Assembly: GCA_013287405.1 (NCBI GenBank)
Contig: JABDDW010000009.1
Location: 1-31,939, forward strand
Origin: Deltaproteobacteria bacterium
GTDB taxonomy: Bacteria; Bdellovibrionota; Bdellovibrionia; JABDDW01
Direction of reading: 5' to 3'
Length of the DNA stretch: 31,939 bases
Below the pieces are notes generated by a model. The model searched no databases. It saw only the letters and a program-made list of their open reading frames with translations, and was not told the origin of the DNA. Of this stretch, positions 15,231 to 22,679 are shown piece by piece (position 1 is the stretch's first letter; every line of letters begins with the position of its first letter). A program made the translations under genes and the position numbers.

Positions 15231-15826
15231 TGAGACACGATCTCCTCTTCCTTAGTGACGTAGAATCCCCAAGGATTTTCTAGACTAGATTTTCCGTGCT
15301 CAAAGTAGAGCTTCACGTTTAGTAAACTCGCAGCCTTTAAGCCCTGGATCTCATTGATGCGATCTGCAACCACATGAGCAAAACCGTGCTCCATATCTAC
15401 TTTGACGTCGACGGGATAAACACGCTGGGACACGGCCTTACCTTTTGAGAACTGGAGAAGTTCAGTCACAGTTTTATCAAATGCAGAGCGTGAGCCATCC
15501 GAGATAAACTTCCTTGTTATATATAGGTGATCGGCCTGATTCTTTGGGTTCCAGCTGTAGCGGGAGTCTAAATAATCTTTTACCCCTTCTTGGACTTGGT
15601 CTTCTGACCAAACCTCTTTTGACAAAACCTTAACGCGTTCGCCATTTTTATCGAGAGGAAGAATAATGGGCCGTCTAAAAGAGGAGGTTATTGCCATCGT
15701 AATCGCGAGGAAGCAAACTATATATGCTCCTAATGCTAAAACCTTTAGAGAGTGATTATCATGTAGAAGTTTAGCCATCTTTTTAGGAACTCTCGCGGGG
15801 AAGAACTTTTTTTCTCCATCATTCAT
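15227..15826 (-). CDS. virB8: VirB8/TraE/TrbF-like T4SS protein
   Basis: A 199-residue bitopic inner-membrane protein. The N-terminal 29 residues are cytoplasmic and a membrane helix spans about 30-48 (LALGAYIVCFLAITMAI). The rest is a periplasmic domain with the alternating strands and helices of the VirB8/TraE fold, visible at RRPIILPLDKNGERV, FISDGSRSAFDKTVTELL, VYPVDVKVD and LLNVKLYFEHGK. VirB8 is an assembly factor that scaffolds VirB9 and VirB10. The gene follows virB6 after 15 bases and overlaps virB9 (ATGA). Confidence 0.8.
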   Translation of the reverse strand: MNDGEKKFFPARVPKKMAKLLHDNHSLKVLALGAYIVCFLAITMAITSSFRRPIILPLDKNGERVKVLSKEVWSEDQVQEGVKDYLDSRYSWNPKNQADHLYITRKFISDGSRSAFDKTVTELLQFSKGKAVSQRVYPVDVKVDMEHGFAHVVADRINEIQGLKAASLLNVKLYFEHGKSSLENPWGFYVTKEEEIVSQ

Positions 15827-15841
15827 TACAAAACCTTTCTT

Positions 15842-16705
15842 TTAAGAATTCTTACGATTATTTATTTTTCGCGACATATAAGACATCGTGCCACCAAAGA
15901 CCTCTTTACTTGTGGTAACGACTGTCGCAAGCTTTACCGGCGCGGCTGCCATCGCGGCCACTGTGGCAACCCCAATCGGAGTTGCCATTGCTTGTACTCC
16001 AGGCCCGACAAGTGATTTCACGATTGCGGGCGTGGCAATCATTGCAACTGCAATGATAAAATTCATTATGGTAAGGGTGACGTAGCTCCCTTCGGTGGCA
16101 TAGATATTTCCGAAGGCAAGGCTACCGAGCATTGCAGACAAAATGGCCCAAACAATTTTCCATGACGCGACTTCGATCATTCCACGAAATAAATTCTTTG
16201 TGATGGAACTTGTTCCGGGGAATAAATTGCAAAGTAATATAAGTGGCGCTGATACTGTGAGAAAGAGCCAGAAGAAATGATACATTGCAATTGACAGATA
16301 ACGAGCAAAGTATAATAGGAGATAACTTCCAAATGATAAGACGGCGATGAAGAGGTCATCGAACTGTAAAAGGAGAGGGTTAGAGCTTAATGTATAGCCC
16401 CTAGCCTTTTCTCCCGCCATTCGGATGAAGGTGGTGAGGGACCCCTGTTTATCAATAATATCTGCAATCGAATCCGCTATACTCACTATCGCTTGGGCTA
16501 TTTCTGGGAAAGCGACAAGTAAGACTGTTGAAACAATGGCCCTTTTTATAACGTCGATAAAATTAGGGCCACCACTCGGATTTCTAACCCACTCAACAAC
16601 GAGCGAAAGGCAGAAAAAAACAGGTAGCAGTAGAAAATAGAGTTTTTGAAATTCCAAATGAAGATCCGTGACGAGGCTCCCTAACATTTCAAAATGTGGC
16701 ATCAA
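15842..16705 (-). CDS. virB6: VirB6/TrbL-like polytopic T4SS protein
   Basis: 287 residues with about six hydrophobic segments (for example LYFLLLPVFFCLSLVVEWV, VISTVLLVAFPEIAQAIV, LFIAVLSFGSYLLLYFARYL, FWLFLTVSAPLILLCNLFPG). An Ala/Val-rich C-terminal segment (AVAMIATPAIVKSLVG, then GVATVAAMAAAPVKLATVV) and a basic cytoplasmic tail follow. The pattern fits the VirB6/TrbL inner-membrane channel subunit; such proteins are recognised by topology more than sequence. A four-base overlap with the virB5-like gene and a 15-base gap before virB8 match the standard order. Confidence 0.75.
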   Translation of the reverse strand: MMPHFEMLGSLVTDLHLEFQKLYFLLLPVFFCLSLVVEWVRNPSGGPNFIDVIKRAIVSTVLLVAFPEIAQAIVSIADSIADIIDKQGSLTTFIRMAGEKARGYTLSSNPLLLQFDDLFIAVLSFGSYLLLYFARYLSIAMYHFFWLFLTVSAPLILLCNLFPGTSSITKNLFRGMIEVASWKIVWAILSAMLGSLAFGNIYATEGSYVTLTIMNFIIAVAMIATPAIVKSLVGPGVQAMATPIGVATVAAMAAAPVKLATVVTTSKEVFGGTMSYMSRKINNRKNS

Positions 16706-17412
16706 TTACCTCCTGAGGGGATGGAAAGCTTGGGATCTGCTGGCAGATCAGAAATTGCCTTTGAAATTCCCTCGTATTCATTCTTAAATTGCTCGCTACC
16801 TAGCTTTTCTTTTCTATTTTGAAGTGCAAAATTTTCTGCCATAAGCTTCAACATTGCAGAATTTGTTCTTAGGAGCTCGGTGGTTACACCAATTAAAACA
16901 GCAAGGGACTGATTTTGAAGTTTTGCAGCACCTTGAGGGTTTACAACTTGGGAGTGTGCAATAATTTGATCTCGTTCCATATCCACTTGGTCGGCGTATT
17001 TAAAAAGTCTTGAATGGATGGCTAAACTTTCGGCAACGGTTTGGTCGTGGTTAGACTGCATTATAAAGTCAGCGGTCTTTGGAACCTTCCCATAAAGTTG
17101 GGATAGGACATCGACTAACTGGTTTACGTCGTCGAGATTTCCCAACACCCCTGGGGTCAATCGTGGATTTATGATTTGAATGATTGAAAGTCCTTCTTTA
17201 AGCCCGCGATTGACATCCTTTAGTAGATCAAGGGTATCCTCTCCTGCGCTCAAAATTTGCCGAAGCTGGGCAAGCTGTTGAACGGCATTGGAGAGGATTT
17301 GCACCAAAACAGCAACGTCACCACCCCAGATATCACCGCGAGCACTCATGGGAGAAAATAATAAGACGAAAACTGCGACCACCATTACGATAACGCGCCT
17401 AAATATCTTCAT
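16702..17412 (-). CDS. VirB5/TrbJ-like T4SS protein
   Basis: A 236-residue secreted, mostly helical protein. The signal peptide covers about 1-26 (MKIFRRVIVMVVAVFVLLFS, ending SARGD). After DIWGGDVAVLVQILSNAVQQ come Leu/Gln-rich helices typical of VirB5/TrbJ proteins, which act as minor pilus components at the pilus tip or periplasmic assembly factors. It lies between the virB4 and virB6 genes with ATGA overlaps on both sides, the expected place for virB5. The call rests on topology, helicity and position; sequence evidence alone is moderate. Confidence 0.7.
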   Translation of the reverse strand: MKIFRRVIVMVVAVFVLLFSPMSARGDIWGGDVAVLVQILSNAVQQLAQLRQILSAGEDTLDLLKDVNRGLKEGLSIIQIINPRLTPGVLGNLDDVNQLVDVLSQLYGKVPKTADFIMQSNHDQTVAESLAIHSRLFKYADQVDMERDQIIAHSQVVNPQGAAKLQNQSLAVLIGVTTELLRTNSAMLKLMAENFALQNRKEKLGSEQFKNEYEGISKAISDLPADPKLSIPSGGN

Positions 17413-19936
17413 GCCGCCACTTCCGATCTCTGGGCTCCAACTCCGAATGGATACCGAGTTGCGGCATTTCTGAGTGCGTTGGCTAGTTCCAGACTTCCTC
17501 CCTCCATTAAATTTTTGATATACTCGTTATCTCGGGCGTCACTGGTTGATAGCCAGTACTCTAGAGGCTGGGGATAAACTCGGATGACTTGTCTATGATC
17601 TCCCTCAATCATAAAACCTTCACTGAAATACCCCTTTTTTTGGCCCAGGGATTCTATGAGGTTTATTTCTTGAGGATTAAGCTTTAAGACATCTCTTAAG
17701 ACCGCGGAATCACCCCTTTGAAGCATGACAAATTTTGTTGCCGTGTTATTTAAAATGGCTGCTCCAATCGAGCTTGCGACAATCTCGTCAACGCCTTGGG
17801 TAATAAAGGTTATGCCTGAACCCGTCTTTCTTAAGGTCCTCACGCAATACTCCATAAAATTTGCAGACGCTTCAGATTTTAAGAATTGCCAGGCTTCATC
17901 TAAGAGAATTCTTTTGGTGGTGGTTTTATCTTGATCGACCTGGGTCAAAATAAATTCGGTTAGAATTAAAATGATGACGGCCTGAAGATCTGGAAAGGCC
18001 GACAAGCCTTTAAGATCAAATGTCGTAATGAGGCTATCTGTTTTGAGGGAGCCTTGCTTATCTAAGAGTTTTCCGTATGGCCTCTCTCCTGTCCAAGAAA
18101 AGAGCATCTTTGAAAAATTTTGAAGCTGCGACTCTCCTGATTCAAGGCACGTCTTACTTAAATCACTGAGGCAAGGAACTTTTCCCTTTTTCCTCTGATC
18201 GTCGTAAGTCTTTAGAATCGCTTTTTCAAGTAAAACCCGATCTAGCTTTGGAAGTTTTACTGAATCATTTTCACTCACCATTGTTTCAATAATGGCGAGT
18301 AATGATTTAATTTTTTGGTCACTGGGTTCGATAGCTGAGTCAGGGATATGAAATGGGTTTATGGCGTACTCATCTGAGAGATTAATTTCAATATATTGAC
18401 CCCCGAGAGCTTCTGTTAATTTTTTATAGCTCCCGCCAATGTCTATAATAAAGGCACGGGTACCCTTGGCAATTTCCTGTAACAGCACAAAATTATTTAA
18501 AAACGATTTGCCAGCCCCGGCCGAACCCGTGACGAGGCAGTTATAATTTGGAAGATTTTGGTCAAACGGGTTATAGCTAACTAAACCATTAAGCCGATTG
18601 CGAAATAAAACAGACGGAATGGCATCTCCAAGCCTTGGGCCATACAGTGGTAAGAGGTCGGCAAGATTATTTGTCTTTATCCTCTTTCCCCGAACTTGTG
18701 CTTTCGGAGCTCCTGGCAGATTATTCTTAAAGATCTTCCATCCAGCTAGGGACTCAACCAGGCCCTCGGCCCCGTTAAGGGACCGAAGCCTTGACAAGAG
18801 TTCACGAGTAGAGACGTCGAGCTGTCTTAACCCTTCCTTACTAGGATCGGATTTCAGTATGAAAGTGAGTTCAAAAGTGAAAACCTTTTGCCCAGTGTTG
18901 ATGAGCTCCCGCATTAATTCTTCGGTAGATGATAGCTTCGATTCGCTCTCAAGATCACTTACGCGATTTGCCGGACCCGATGCCATTGAGTGGGCCATCC
19001 GACGCTTGGCTTTTAGTTTTTCCATTTCTTTGGTTTGAGGCGGAACGACTACCGACAGAATTAAATCATAATGGAATGGAAGGCGTAGTAACCCAGCGAT
19101 CATTCCAGCAAAAGTAATTTCCGGCAAAGTCTTAAGGGTAATGACTCTATGAGCCTTTCCATCTAAAATAAAATTCTCATAATTTAAGACTAAATCGCCA
19201 AAAGCAATTTGGGATCTCGGCGAGTCCAGAGCAAGCCAGGGGTTTCCTTTCAGGGGTTTCCTTTCAGGGCTTCGCTTTCAACTTGGATGCCAGTTGGTGA
19301 GAAAATATCAGGATGAGGAACGGAAGTGCTTCTCGTCGGATTGAGAAACCTATATGTAATTTCGATAAGGTCACTGAGCTCTAAGTTTTTCGTCTCAAGT
19401 CCCAGTATGTCAAAAGAGGATTTTAGGGAATTGAGCTGTTGATTCAATTCCTCAAGGGTAGATTTGTATTTCTCATCACTTTGTTTCAAAAACTCCTCCT
19501 CCTTTTTAAAAAAAGAAAGGGGACTATTTTCCGTCTGCTTTAAATTGATAAAGGCATAAAGCGTCGGGCGATAAAGAATGCGAGTTTTAATTTCCTCACG
19601 TATCTGGGACACTCTTTTTGCCGACAGTTCTTTTACAGTTTCGGGCGCATCTTCGGTGAGTTGCTTTTCATGTTTATTCAGCAACTCACTAAAATCTGAG
19701 TCAATACTCAAGACAAGCTGGACCTTACTCCCGTCATTCAGAGAATTCAGAAGTGATCGGATCTGGGCCGTCATGTGATTTGTTGATAGGGTGTCAAAAC
19801 ACTCAACATCCACTAGATCAATCTTAAGCCCTGCTGTTAGTGACCCATCGGTTAAGATAACATGGGGTTGGGGATCTCCAACAAACTCCCAATATGGAAG
19901 CTCTTCAGAAATTGCCATTTCTTTAAACTTGCCCAT
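17409..19936 (-). pseudogene. virB4: VirB4/TraC T4SS ATPase gene broken by 14-bp duplication
   Basis: VirB4 is the main energising ATPase of type IV secretion. Two frames encode it: 19250-19936 (228 residues, N-terminal VirB4/TraC domain) and 17409-19127 (572 residues, ATPase domain). Walker A is GSAGAGKS at residues 201-208 of the second frame and Walker B is ILLDEAWQF. Between them GGGGTTTCCTTTCA occurs twice in tandem (19239-19266), and the first frame stops at a TGA created by the second copy. Deleting one copy joins the frames without any other change and gives about 837 residues, a normal VirB4/TraC length. The junction then reads LKGNPWLALDSP and continues into TLPEITFAGM. Causes could be a recent inactivating mutation, slippage-based phase variation or an assembly error. 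Downstream genes remain intact. It overlaps virB3-like by 14 bases and virB5-like by four. Confidence 0.9.
19237..19269. repeat. 14-bp tandem duplication in virB4
   Basis: GGGGTTTCCTTTCA at 19239-19252 and again at 19253-19266, with matching flanks that extend the period-14 identity over 33 bases. Fourteen is not a multiple of three, so it shifts the reading frame and creates an in-frame TGA. Confidence 0.95.
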
Positions 19937-20255
19937 TTTCTTCCTCTCTAAAAAATTTCTTGTACTTGCAATCGGGGAGTCCAGCGAATCTTTGTTCTCT
20001 GGTACTCAAATACTCGCCTAGATGTTGAAGGTAACCATCAGGTTTTCCCTTCTTTGAAAAGTGAAGAACCAAAGCTAAAACCGTGTTTGCTCCCCACACT
20101 AGGGGGACACGGAAATGTGTCCCCCCAAAAATTAAATTTGTGACTGACAAGCTGAAAAAGACGATCAGGACGTCAGCGAGCTCAAAACCGAAAAGTTTGT
20201 TCTTTAAGTCCAACGCCCTTGGGACTCGACTGGCTAAAAGTTCTTGTTCTTCCAA
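19923..20255 (-). CDS. VirB3/TraL-like T4SS protein
   Basis: A 110-residue small membrane protein. The N-terminal motif VPRALDLKNKLFGFELADV resembles TraL/VirB3 starts. Two hydrophobic segments follow (about 28-46, VLIVFFSLSVTNLIFGGTHF, and 49-66, RVPLVWGANTVLALVLHF), then KKGKPDGYLQHLGEYLSTREQ, similar to the GKP...Y motif of TraL. VirB3 helps assemble the pilus with VirB4 and sits at the inner membrane. It lies between the pilin (15-base gap) and virB4 (14-base overlap), the standard place. Confidence 0.75.
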   Translation of the reverse strand: MEEQELLASRVPRALDLKNKLFGFELADVLIVFFSLSVTNLIFGGTHFRVPLVWGANTVLALVLHFSKKGKPDGYLQHLGEYLSTREQRFAGLPDCKYKKFFREEENGQV

Positions 20256-20270
20256 AGTATTACCCCTTCC

Positions 20271-20558
20271 TTAATGCACAGTTTGCGAAATAAAATCGAC
20301 AATAGCTTGAGCTCCAAAACCAATCGCAGCACCGATCACCGCAAAAAATGCATGTTGCTTGGCGTTTGGATTGCCAGTGAAGAAAGAAATTGCTGCAATG
20401 CAGATTCCGATTACTGAAAGCACTGGAAGAATAACACCAGTAAGTTTAGTTTTAATTCCATAGAGCGAAGATTCCAAAGACGCATGGGTAAACTCAGGAA
20501 GAAACGTCAACACACTCAATGCTATTATGGATAAAAGAAGAATTTGTCTTTTCGTCAT
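20271..20558 (-). CDS. virB2: VirB2/TrbC-like conjugative pilin
   Basis: A 95-residue pilin precursor. The N-terminus is a long signal peptide (about 1-28, with IALSVLTFLPEFTHA), followed by two hydrophobic helices: about 44-61 (VILPVLSVIGICIAAISF) and 74-90 (AVIGAAIGFGAQAIVDF), separated by a short polar loop (TGNPNAKQH). That is the helix-loop-helix of VirB2/TrbC major pilins. The start at 20558 is chosen because GAAAGGATCTTT precedes it and the signal peptide begins there; a longer frame reaching 20672 overlaps the upstream gene and lacks support. Confidence 0.85.
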   Translation of the reverse strand: MTKRQILLLSIIALSVLTFLPEFTHASLESSLYGIKTKLTGVILPVLSVIGICIAAISFFTGNPNAKQHAFFAVIGAAIGFGAQAIVDFISQTVH

Positions 20559-20616
20559 AAAGATCCTTTCAAAACTATATTGATCTTGGAGAATAAAGTC
20601 CCAATTCCCCAACCCC

Positions 20617-21054
20617 TCACGCGACCACCTTAAGCCCAACCGGTGGTGCCAGTTGTTTGACCTGTCTTTCAAATTTCCGAGGGAAGATGCTCATGTAAAC
20701 GGGCTCTGAACAAAGATCAATTTTGATCTCCATAAGCCCAAGGGAAGGAATGACTTTCGCATCACCCACTTCGCACCAGTAAACTCTAGCTGCTCGTTCA
20801 TTAATTTTAATTTCGTCCCGGGTTAAAACTTGATAAGTGCCCTGTTGAGTGTCAATCGATCTCACAAAATATCTTTCACTCATGCGTGAAAATATTTTGA
20901 GTTGATACTCATGTTTCCCTTCTCTCAAGAAACCAAGTCCGGCAAGTCTGATTTTTTCAAACGTCCCATCGCCGTTTACTACACCTTTGAAAATTTCAAA
21001 CTGAAGCCTATGACGACTATTTGACAGGGATCTCCTATTATTAAATTCGTTCAT
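20617..21054 (-). CDS. Hypothetical transfer-cluster protein
   Basis: 145 residues, not recognised. There is no signal peptide or membrane helix. It is a basic, apparently beta-rich soluble protein with patterns such as FEIFKGVVNGDGTFEKIRLAG, EYQLKIFSRMSERYFVRS and IKIDLCSEPVYMSIFPRKF. The start overlaps the stop of the small gene upstream (ATGA), so it belongs to the same operon. A 58-base gap separates it from the pilin gene. It may be a cytoplasmic regulator or accessory protein of the element. Confidence 0.7.
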   Translation of the reverse strand: MNEFNNRRSLSNSRHRLQFEIFKGVVNGDGTFEKIRLAGLGFLREGKHEYQLKIFSRMSERYFVRSIDTQQGTYQVLTRDEIKINERAARVYWCEVGDAKVIPSLGLMEIKIDLCSEPVYMSIFPRKFERQVKQLAPPVGLKVVA

Positions 21055-21218
21055 TTGGTTTCTCCTCGTCTAAAGCGGATATGGTTTTTCCAATTCGTGC
21101 GCATGTGCTCGCCTCGATATTCAAGACGGAGCCAATCTTCGTATGTAAGATCTTGCTTTTTTAGAGCGAAGACCTTCCAGATAGATCGGCAAATCTTTCT
21201 AGTGAGTTTCAAAATCAT
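21051..21218 (-). CDS. Small basic protein in leader part of transfer operon
   Basis: A 55-residue protein read between the zinc-ribbon gene and the 145-residue protein gene. It begins MILKLTRKICRSIWKVF, contains DLTYEDWLRLEY, and ends in a strongly basic tail (HIRFRRGETK). GGAGGAAG lies just before the ATG. Both ends are ATGA overlaps with neighbours, which supports it as a real gene despite its size. There is no homology I can name; the amphipathic, basic, Trp-rich composition would fit a membrane-associating or nucleic-acid-binding peptide. Confidence 0.7.
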   Translation of the reverse strand: MILKLTRKICRSIWKVFALKKQDLTYEDWLRLEYRGEHMRTNWKNHIRFRRGETK

Positions 21219-21412
21219 GCTACTTCCTCCAAAGCTGCCTCACAGTCGCGGACCTCGTAGGGATCCACGTAGAGTCCATCGGAGACGTCAAGGCGACGGA
21301 CATAGACCTCCCTGTAATCACATGGCGTGCAGTAGCCTTGGTCTGGAAACTTGGCGAAGCTGAATTGTTCGCAGATCGGACATTTGATGAAACATGGTTC
21401 GGGCTTTTTCAT
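21215..21412 (-). CDS. Small zinc-ribbon protein 1
   Basis: 65 residues with two cysteine pairs spaced as in zinc ribbons: CPIC (about 11-14) and CTPC (about 28-31). An acidic C-terminus (YEVRDCEAALEEVA) follows. It is probably a cytoplasmic zinc-binding protein; function unknown. It overlaps by four bases both its upstream neighbour (also a zinc ribbon) and the small basic protein gene downstream, so it is part of one coupled operon. Confidence 0.75.
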   Translation of the reverse strand: MKKPEPCFIKCPICEQFSFAKFPDQGYCTPCDYREVYVRRLDVSDGLYVDPYEVRDCEAALEEVA

Positions 21413-21666
21413 ATCGCCAACTCCATTTCACCTTCTGTAGCGTCCTCGGTCTTCGCGAGTCGACGCCCAGGCGTCTTGTCCCATTTCGTAAGGGGCCGAT
21501 TTTTGATCGCCTCCAGAGCCCATTGAGGGACGGCGCAATCATCGGCTCCAGGGGCTAAATCTGGGCTGAAGTCACATAACACACAAAAGGAGTGGGTCTT
21601 AAGAATATCCAGACCCCTTTCTCCACATCTAGGGCAGGACGAGAACATTGGTATTTGATCTTCCAT
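21409..21666 (-). CDS. Small zinc-ribbon protein 2, first gene of transfer operon
   Basis: 85 residues with a zinc ribbon in the first half: CPRCGERG (about 11-18) and CVLCDFSPD (about 28-36), the same two-knuckle layout as the next gene, suggesting an old duplication. The second half is charged with no recognised motif. AGAAGG lies before the ATG. It is the first gene of the long minus-strand cluster and overlaps the second by ATGA. A role in regulating the operon is a guess from position only. Confidence 0.75.
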   Translation of the reverse strand: MEDQIPMFSSCPRCGERGLDILKTHSFCVLCDFSPDLAPGADDCAVPQWALEAIKNRPLTKWDKTPGRRLAKTEDATEGEMELAI

Positions 21667-22045
21667 CTTTTTAACCTTCTTTCTGAGGACCGAAAAAACC
21701 CTGGGTCCTCACACTTACAAACTGCAAGATTTTCTAAAAAACATGCCAGCGATGGAAGTGCGTGAGAGTTAAAGTGAAAAAAGAAAAAAGGCCAAATTTT
21801 TGGAAAAATATGAAAATGGAAATTTTCCGGATTTTCGTGATTAAAAAATAAATAGAAAGTAAAATTCAACACTTAAGATTTTTACGGATTTCCGGGGCAT
21901 ACGGAAATCCGTTTATGAGAAATCGTGAGTTTTTCTTTAGAGACACGGGACTCCGGAATGGATTTAGAAATCAATCGGTGTGACCGTGTTAAAATAATTA
22001 CCTTTGACTTTGCGATATTGACTTGCGACACTTCTCTCACCCGCT
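21667..22045. promoter_or_regulatory. Divergent regulatory gap between transfer operon and Region 3
   Basis: A 379-base AT-rich gap that must contain the transfer-operon promoter (minus) and that of the NAD(P)-binding gene (plus). I could not identify convincing -35/-10 boxes. The perfect inverted repeat at 21884-21912 and a TTTTCCGGATTTT element near 21827 lie in it. A minus-strand frame of about 105 codons here is Phe-rich low-complexity and not called. Confidence 0.5.
21884..21912. repeat. Perfect inverted repeat ACGGATTTCCG / CGGAAATCCGT
   Basis: Eleven-base arms (21884-21894 and 21902-21912) with a 7-base spacer. The arm sequence recurs as ACGGATTTCCGG at 28384, upstream of the YcaO operon, and as ACGGGTTTCCGG at 28482. 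No T-run follows on either strand, so it looks more like an operator than a terminator. Confidence 0.7.
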
Positions 22046-22669
22046 ATGAAAGTACTTGTCATTGGTGCCACAGGGCTTACTGGAAATCATCTCCTGAAAC
22101 ATCTTCTAAGAGATGGCCATGATGTTACGGCCTTTGTACGAGACCCCGCCAAACTCGAAATTAAACACTTACACCTCGATATTGCCCAAGGCGAAGCGCG
22201 TGATGTCGCATCGCTTGAACGAGCCACCAAAGGGCAATATGCGGTCATGTCAGCGTTTGGACCGCGTTCACTAAAGAAGGATGATCTTCAAGAGGTCTTT
22301 ATGCGTAATCTCGTGTCTGCAATGACTAAGAATGGTGTTAAGTGCTTGGTCAATTTATCGGCTATGGGGGCAGGAGACAGCCGCCAAGGTTCACCTTTCA
22401 TCATGCGAAAAGTCATCCTCCCCCTTTTTCTCGGCAGGGTATTCGAAGATAAGGAGAAGGGAGAAGTCCACCTTTTTGGAAGTAATTTAGATTATATAAA
22501 TGTTCGTCCTGGCCGACTGACAAATGGGCCAGCACGGGGTGGCACTAAGGCGAGCTTACACTATGATGGCCTTAAACCATTTATGTCCCGCGAGGATCTT
22601 GCAATTTTCATGATTACCCAACTCATTAGCACAGAATGGGTTCGCAAATCTCCTTTAATAGGATATTAA
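22046..22669 (+). CDS. NAD(P)-binding atypical short-chain dehydrogenase
   Basis: 207 residues with a Rossmann fold. VLVIGATGLTGNHLLKHLL (residues 3-21) contains the GxxGxxG dinucleotide loop, followed by VTAFVRDPAKL, a pattern preferring NADP. YAVMSAFGP and VKCLVNLSAMGAG give the next strands, and DYINVRPGRLTNGPARG is the segment typical of NmrA/SDR_a5 (NAD(P)H-binding) proteins. A classical YxxxK active site is not obvious, so it may be a redox sensor or a reductase such as flavin reductase-like proteins. It runs toward the regulator gene with only 10 bases between stop codons. No clear ribosome-binding site precedes the ATG. Confidence 0.85.
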   Translation: MKVLVIGATGLTGNHLLKHLLRDGHDVTAFVRDPAKLEIKHLHLDIAQGEARDVASLERATKGQYAVMSAFGPRSLKKDDLQEVFMRNLVSAMTKNGVKCLVNLSAMGAGDSRQGSPFIMRKVILPLFLGRVFEDKEKGEVHLFGSNLDYINVRPGRLTNGPARGGTKASLHYDGLKPFMSREDLAIFMITQLISTEWVRKSPLIGY

Positions 22670-22679
22670 AGAAAAATTT

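Noticed and set aside
21555..21872. 105-codon minus-strand frame
   Set aside because: Phe-rich low-complexity translation of AT-rich DNA that overlaps the zinc-ribbon gene in another frame.
21895..21912. Possible minus-strand -24/-12 promoter (GG-N10-GC)
   Set aside because: Only the GG and GC pairs and one T match; it coincides with the inverted-repeat arms and is probably chance.
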